A stretch of 64,000 nucleotides of DNA. Origin: Lethocerus indicus. Taxonomy: Eukaryota > Arthropoda > Insecta > Hemiptera > Belostomatidae. The position numbers were made by a program, and so were the translations under genes. The stretch lies in the NCBI GenBank assembly GCA_019843655.1, contig JACDQD010000003.1, positions 10,542,925-10,606,924 of the forward strand, read 5' to 3'. Below, piece by piece: positions 53,101 through 64,000 of the stretch (within the stretch, counting starts at the first letter, position 1; each line of letters opens with the position of its first letter). The notes under the pieces are model-generated. The model did not search any database. It worked only from the letters and a program-made list of their open reading frames with translations, and had not been told where the DNA came from.

Positions 53101-56100
53101 TTTTCACTCGACTCGTGAAGAATGTTGTGGAAACGGCCTGTCTGTGGGATCGAAAGCAAGAGTAAGGACCTTGTTAATTATCCTTCTGTTAGTCTCTCGG
53201 ACACAACCTTTTCCTCAGACTGCTTTAACTGCAGGTTCTTGAAGTACTTAATAAATCAGATTCTGTCCAAATGAAAATAGAGTGCTGCAACCGAAGTCTT
53301 ATTTTATTTTCGCTGGGCGCGGCATAATGGATGGTTCCGCTGTGGATGAAGTTCCCTCGGAGTTTTCCCAACTCTTTTTTTGCGCCTCATTTTTATGAGT
53401 ACATTAACTTTCTTAAGAAACATCTGATTCGCTCAGATTTGCTGATTGTCTCAGTAAGAATAAAAAAATATCTCTCGCTAATGTTATCTGATGAGGCTCC
53501 GTTGGCCGTCCTTTGAGTTTCGTATGCCAGCGGTATTAATAAAGCTTTTTAATTTTAAGGAATTTCATTTAGCTCATATTACTTAGTCTTGTCATAATAC
53601 TATTCTATAATTAATATTTATATATCTTGGTATAGTCCTGGAAATTGTTTAAAATATCCCTAAAAGTATTATAATTAGTAGTTGGATATAGGATGTCTAT
53701 AGGTAATGCTAAGTAATTGGCTATGAGCAATTACTTCATAATAAGAAAATCTTGTTTTTTCAAGGCAATAAACCTATGCTTATTGGTCCTCCTCCCTGGT
53801 TGTGGCTTTTTTAATTATTTTCTTATTCTACAGGTCTAAATGCTCCTTGGTATCCGAACGCACACTTGCCGGAATATTCATCTCGCTTTGGGCTTCATTT
53901 TTTTTATTCATTCGAAAACCTTCGTTTCCTGTCGAGACTCGAATTGAAAATGATGGCCAGAGCTCAAAAACCGGACTGCTATGCAAGGTCGAACGTCTTT
54001 ATTTCAAATCGTCGTTTTATCGAAAAGGCTTATAATTGGCTTCTCACTTATCGCCGTTTCCGGCGATCCCAGCAGTTAGTAGCATATCGATACAGCGAAT
54101 CGATTCCCGGTTTGTTTTCTTTTATTGGATATCAGATTCAATAAGATCTCCGCGAAGACGTAACAAGAAGTAGACATTAGAATTACCCTGTAATTTGGCC
54201 TCGTTTTATTTTGCCTTTAGTTTTTTCGTAGCACTCAAACCCCCTTCGTGACTTGTATGTGTACATTTTAAATGAAGTACCGGCTGTTGTTACTGACGCG
54301 TTGAAATACAAGTTCGTAAATACGGGTCTGGTTCAAATATAAATGAAAATTTATACGCAATACAATCGCAACGTTTCACTTTTATTACATGAAATGTCCT
54401 TCAGTAGTTAGTACTTACAATAAGTTAGTAATACAAACAATCAGTAATTAGTAGGATACAAAGATTTCAATAGTAACTGATAGTATTGAAAGAGTTTCTT
54501 CGTCCGAAACTCTTAAGTGAAGTTCGTTCCGAATTGTATACGTTGCCTGGTAATTATTGATATGAGAAACTTTATAGCTACATTATAGTTATCATTATTA
54601 TTATAGAATCGTTCTTTCGTATTTTTATAGGACGGATATTTAAAATATTTTTAAAAAATATGGTAGACAGGTACAAAGTGCTGCACGAAGTATGTGTAAA
54701 TGATACTCGTATGTATTATCCGTTTTCATCGACTAAACACTGTCTTATTCCGGTCACGCTTCCATGTTTTGCGTATAAATATTTTTTTCCGCGCGGTCCG
54801 ACCGGATGCATTAATAAGTTTCTTCGTGTCTGAATATCACCGTGAAATTATAGGTGAATTATGTCGTAGAATGGAAAGACCTAACGGGTCAGCGCGGAAT
54901 GGGACAATGGAAGATTTACGGAATCGATACTGGAAATGGACAATGTATTTATAGAAGCTCACTCTCGGGGCCGCACATATACATCATGCCATGAATATTA
55001 AAATAGCGCAGATATGGACATCACGATATCTCGATGGCGCAGGGCAAGTGGTCAGCCGGAACAATCGGACCTTTAAGTGCCTCGTGTATTTCATTACCTT
55101 CGATACTTTTCTACTCCGCGTAACAACTATTATTGAGAAACTAGTATTGCAGATGTGCTCCGTTGAATCGAGAGAGGGCGTCGATAGCATATTTGTCAGC
55201 ACTTAATTACTCGATTATCCCGGCCGCGCTCGGTATTAACCCATCAGTTAAAGGCCTCCGGCGTTTCACCGAAGGAAACCCCGTATTTAAACGAGCTTCC
55301 AGGATGATTTGACCCATTCGTGCGAATATTTACAAAGATGTTTGCCGATGCCGTCCCAGGGATGAAACGACGCCTCGGATGTCGATTAAAGGGAAGCCAT
55401 AATTATAATAGGTCCCGAAGCGTTATTACGTATAATTATTATGACATGACGGATAAGCGTTAAATTGGCCTCGGCTGCCTTTTTCTATTTCGACCGCCGG
55501 CGTCAATTAAGACCTTGTTCTTTCACTTTCGGTTTATTAGCTACTCTGCTCCTCTCCTTCGCCTTGTTGCATGCGGCCTCGACAGTCTTAGTCTGTCATT
55601 CATTATTTTGTGCGGCTCCATATCGCAAGACAAAATCGAGAGATATATAGCCCTTTCATAAAGAAATTTCCGAATTTCCTCTCTGAAATGATTACATTTG
55701 GAACTAGTAATACATTTTTTGCTCGATTTTAAACCTCTAAGATAAATATAATTTTACTATAGATCTTACGAGTGAAAAATCACAATTTAAAATTGTCTTT
55801 AGTATTTTTTGTCATTTGTTAGAAATTTTGTGCGAGAACTCAGAGGTAGAACAGAACGAACCGGTCGCCATCCATTAATTATAGTACCACCTTATTTTAT
55901 TACTCCAATCAGAACTATATATTTCGGTTTCAATTAAATAAATAGCACTCTGCTTCGAAACATCGCATAATCTCAACTGAAATACGGTACCGAGTGTTGG
56001 ATTCCGCCTGCATTCATATATCCATTCTAAAGAAGAACACGCCCCCTCAGAACAATGGTTTATTTGCACAGATGTGGTCTGTGCGAAGTGGTGAGGACCA

Positions 56101-56625
56101 GAAGGAGATTCTCGGTATTCACCTTCAGCACATGATGTCATCGACGGTACTTCAGCCTCCTCCTTGTCAATACAGGTAGAGGCTATTGATCCTCCAGTCG
56201 ACGTTGGAAATGTCGGCGGTGCCGCTCCCATTTTTCAGGGCGAGTCAAAATACTTCGAAGTTTTTTGTTTTCAGTAATCTGAAAGACATGGGAACGTTTT
56301 GTTGTCACACTGTTGGTAATAGACTCAAACCGTAAGTTGCTTACTTGGTCGGACCCAAGTATTGGGTATAAACTCATTGACGAATCGGAAATGAAAGAGA
56401 TCCGAAGGCCCTTCCCGTAAATGATGCTCCCCTCGAGCAATTCGTAAAGTTCTTGTTGTCGTGTGCTTGGACTCATGCCAACCGATATCGTATGTGGAGG
56501 TGGTAAAGGTGTTTACCGCCGGCCGTGTCTCCCTCCCAGTCTTTTATGATATAAACGTCTGTGCTAATTTGTCATTCCCGTTATTTATATATGAAGCTCT
56601 ACGCTGAACGTGTTTAATCCTTCTT

Positions 56626-56649
56626 TATAGTGGATATAAATCCACTATA
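56626..56649. repeat. Perfect 10-base hairpin
   Basis: TATAGTGGAT and ATCCACTATA separated by ATAA. Confidence 0.8.
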
Positions 56650-57587
56650 GACTTTTAAAACGTGAAACGTATCGAGGATGATGTCGCACCATTATGAGAG
56701 ACGACGTATAAGTACAGAAAATTCACTGAGGAATTAATAATAATAATGGCTGTATGTAAGTCATAACTCTTAAAGTGAATGAATAACTGATTATTTCAAA
56801 CAACGGTCTTGACTTTGCACTATTTCTGCCATTACAAATCATAGTTTAGTACGTGAACATGCTCCAAAGAAATTGTCTTTAATCTATACAAATTAGAAAT
56901 CGTAACATTGTAATTAATGGGAAGCTCGGTAATTAATATTTGGATAAAATATTTCATTAATTAAATAACTGTTCGCAATTAAATTTTAAATACGGTGAGT
57001 GAATAACGATGGCCGTCATTGTACACAAATGGCAAACTGTTTATGGCATGAGGCAGTCGTTGTATTCCACGTTTTATAACACATGGACTGGGGCGGTCTG
57101 CGCATTGGGCACGACTGGACACAAGCTCCCCCCCCCAATACATCTCCGACAAAACGGGATGAGGCGAATATAAATTAGTGTTTGAAATTAATGAAAAATT
57201 ACCCCGCGGTTGTTCAAACGTCCGCATGAGGCATTGCCGCTTTCGAGCCGAGAGCATGAAGTCCCCGCGGGCTGAAATGTAAAATATTTTTAAAAAATAC
57301 ATAAAACACTTTGGGAAACGTGCGCACAAGGCTTGTCTCGATTTTAAAACAAGATTTATTTCTGTGTAAGTGAATATAAAATTCGTGTTGCTTCCTTCGA
57401 GAACGGTCCAGTATCAGAAAATTATATTTTTTAGAGCCAGAGAACATTCAAATCTAGAATTTGTAATACACTTATAAAAAAACCGTGGTCTTAATTTGGG
57501 AACATATGGCTAAAGCCGCTTTTATCAAACAGTTTAAATCTGCCTATTTTGATTCTTGGTTCTAAACTCTTGGGTTGTTTAGAATAC

Positions 57588-57730
57588 ATGTTTTGTGCTC
57601 TGCGAGGAGTTGGAATACCGTAGATTTCGTGTGTTCTGTCTCCTCTCGCTGGTTTGGTCTTTCACTAGACCGGTTTCGGCTGCTCGCCGGTTGGTAAAAG
57701 ACCAAACCAGCGAGAGGAGACAGAAACGGT
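57588..57730 (-). mobile_element. Palindromic retroelement tail copy (copy C)
   Basis: The minus strand carries GCAGCCGAAACCGGTCTAG and the conserved tail; the 5' part of the core (CTGANGA) is missing, so the ribozyme is broken. The end of the tail on this strand runs through CGAAATCTACGGTATTCC to about 57590. Its tail is repeated on the plus strand at 57697-57725, giving a perfect 29-base inverted repeat with the arm at 57634-57662. The 34-base spacer holds the remains of the ribozyme. The identity of the arms, in a family that is otherwise diverged here, points to a recent event or to gene conversion. Confidence 0.7.
57634..57725. repeat. Perfect 29-base inverted repeat, 34-base spacer
   Basis: Left arm 57634-57662 (starting TTCTGTCTCCTCTCG) and right arm 57697-57725 (ending GAGAGGAGACAGAA) are exact reverse complements. 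It lies inside copy C and would form a strong hairpin if transcribed. Confidence 0.9.
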
Positions 57731-63962
<6,232 letters not shown>

Positions 63963-64000
63963 GTATAGAAACGAAATTCGCCAATTCGCGTTGCAACGAC
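63963..64000 (+). CDS. Atg16: ATG16 (ATG16L1/Atg16) next exon, truncated by window end
   Basis: Continuation of the same gene. The single base T left over from the previous exon joins GT here to make the Cys codon, giving SRS-CIETKFANSRCND in an unbroken frame to the window end. Human ATG16L1 has a similar C-I-x-T-x-FA-x-S-x-CND stretch after its WDLRS, and fly Atg16 reads even closer (CIETKFA). The acceptor is a good polypyrimidine run ending in TTTCAG (AG at 63961-63962). Only 38 bases are visible; the rest of the propeller lies beyond the window. Confidence 0.93.

Larger units (their letters stand above)
49972..57587. other. No supported gene
   Basis: Holds the inverted repeat at 50.06 kb. 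Minus-strand frames at 56183-56476 and 55875-56231 overlap out of register and look more protein-like than most, but are not recognised. Confidence 0.6.

Overview
This is eukaryotic, almost certainly arthropod and probably insect, nuclear DNA. It is AT-rich overall with GC-rich, CpG-rich patches. It carries dinucleotide microsatellites, degenerate retroelement fragments and very long stretches without a convincing open reading frame. Many frames of 60-150 codons are open, but they overlap on both strands, have no recognisable domains, and look like chance openings.

The only gene I can name is at the right edge on the + strand. Two consecutive exons (62212-62332 and 63963-64000, cut by the window end) encode part of the C-terminal WD40 propeller of the autophagy protein ATG16 (ATG16L1/Atg16). 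They read [10 protein letters not shown], then [17 protein letters not shown], then CIETKFANSRCND across a clean 1.6 kb GT-AG intron. The peptide resembles insect Atg16 as I remember it (CIETKFA-x-S-x-CND). I could not find the preceding WD40 exon in the 62 kb upstream. That DNA is therefore either one very large ATG16 intron, an intron plus intergenic DNA, or contains exons too short or divergent to see by eye.

The second real signal is a dispersed repeat family with five fragments, near 13.5, 24.9, 37.1, 49.6 and 57.6 kb, on both strands. Two copies (24.9 and 37.2 kb) contain an arrangement that reads as a minimal type I hammerhead ribozyme. It has CTGANGA, a short stem II, GAAA, a loopless self-complementary stem III (ACCGGT), a GTC-type cleavage site, and a stem I closed by CGCTA/TAGCG. 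Hammerheads with very short stem III are known from Penelope-like retroelements, so I infer that this is the tail of a Penelope-like element. Two loci have an inverted arrangement; the one at 57.6 kb has two identical 29-base arms.

The remaining layout, left to right: 0-24 kb has no supported gene and includes three weak candidate exons and several hairpins. 24-38 kb holds two retroelement fragments, a 500-base-spaced duplicated motif, a TA/TG microsatellite and a CT-rich tract. 38-50 kb holds a GC-rich island near 40.7 kb, a long TA microsatellite and a 70-base tandem duplication with a CTCF-like core. 50-62 kb holds a 14-bp perfect inverted repeat, the palindromic retroelement copy and a 12-base CT minisatellite. 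62-64 kb holds the ATG16 exons.
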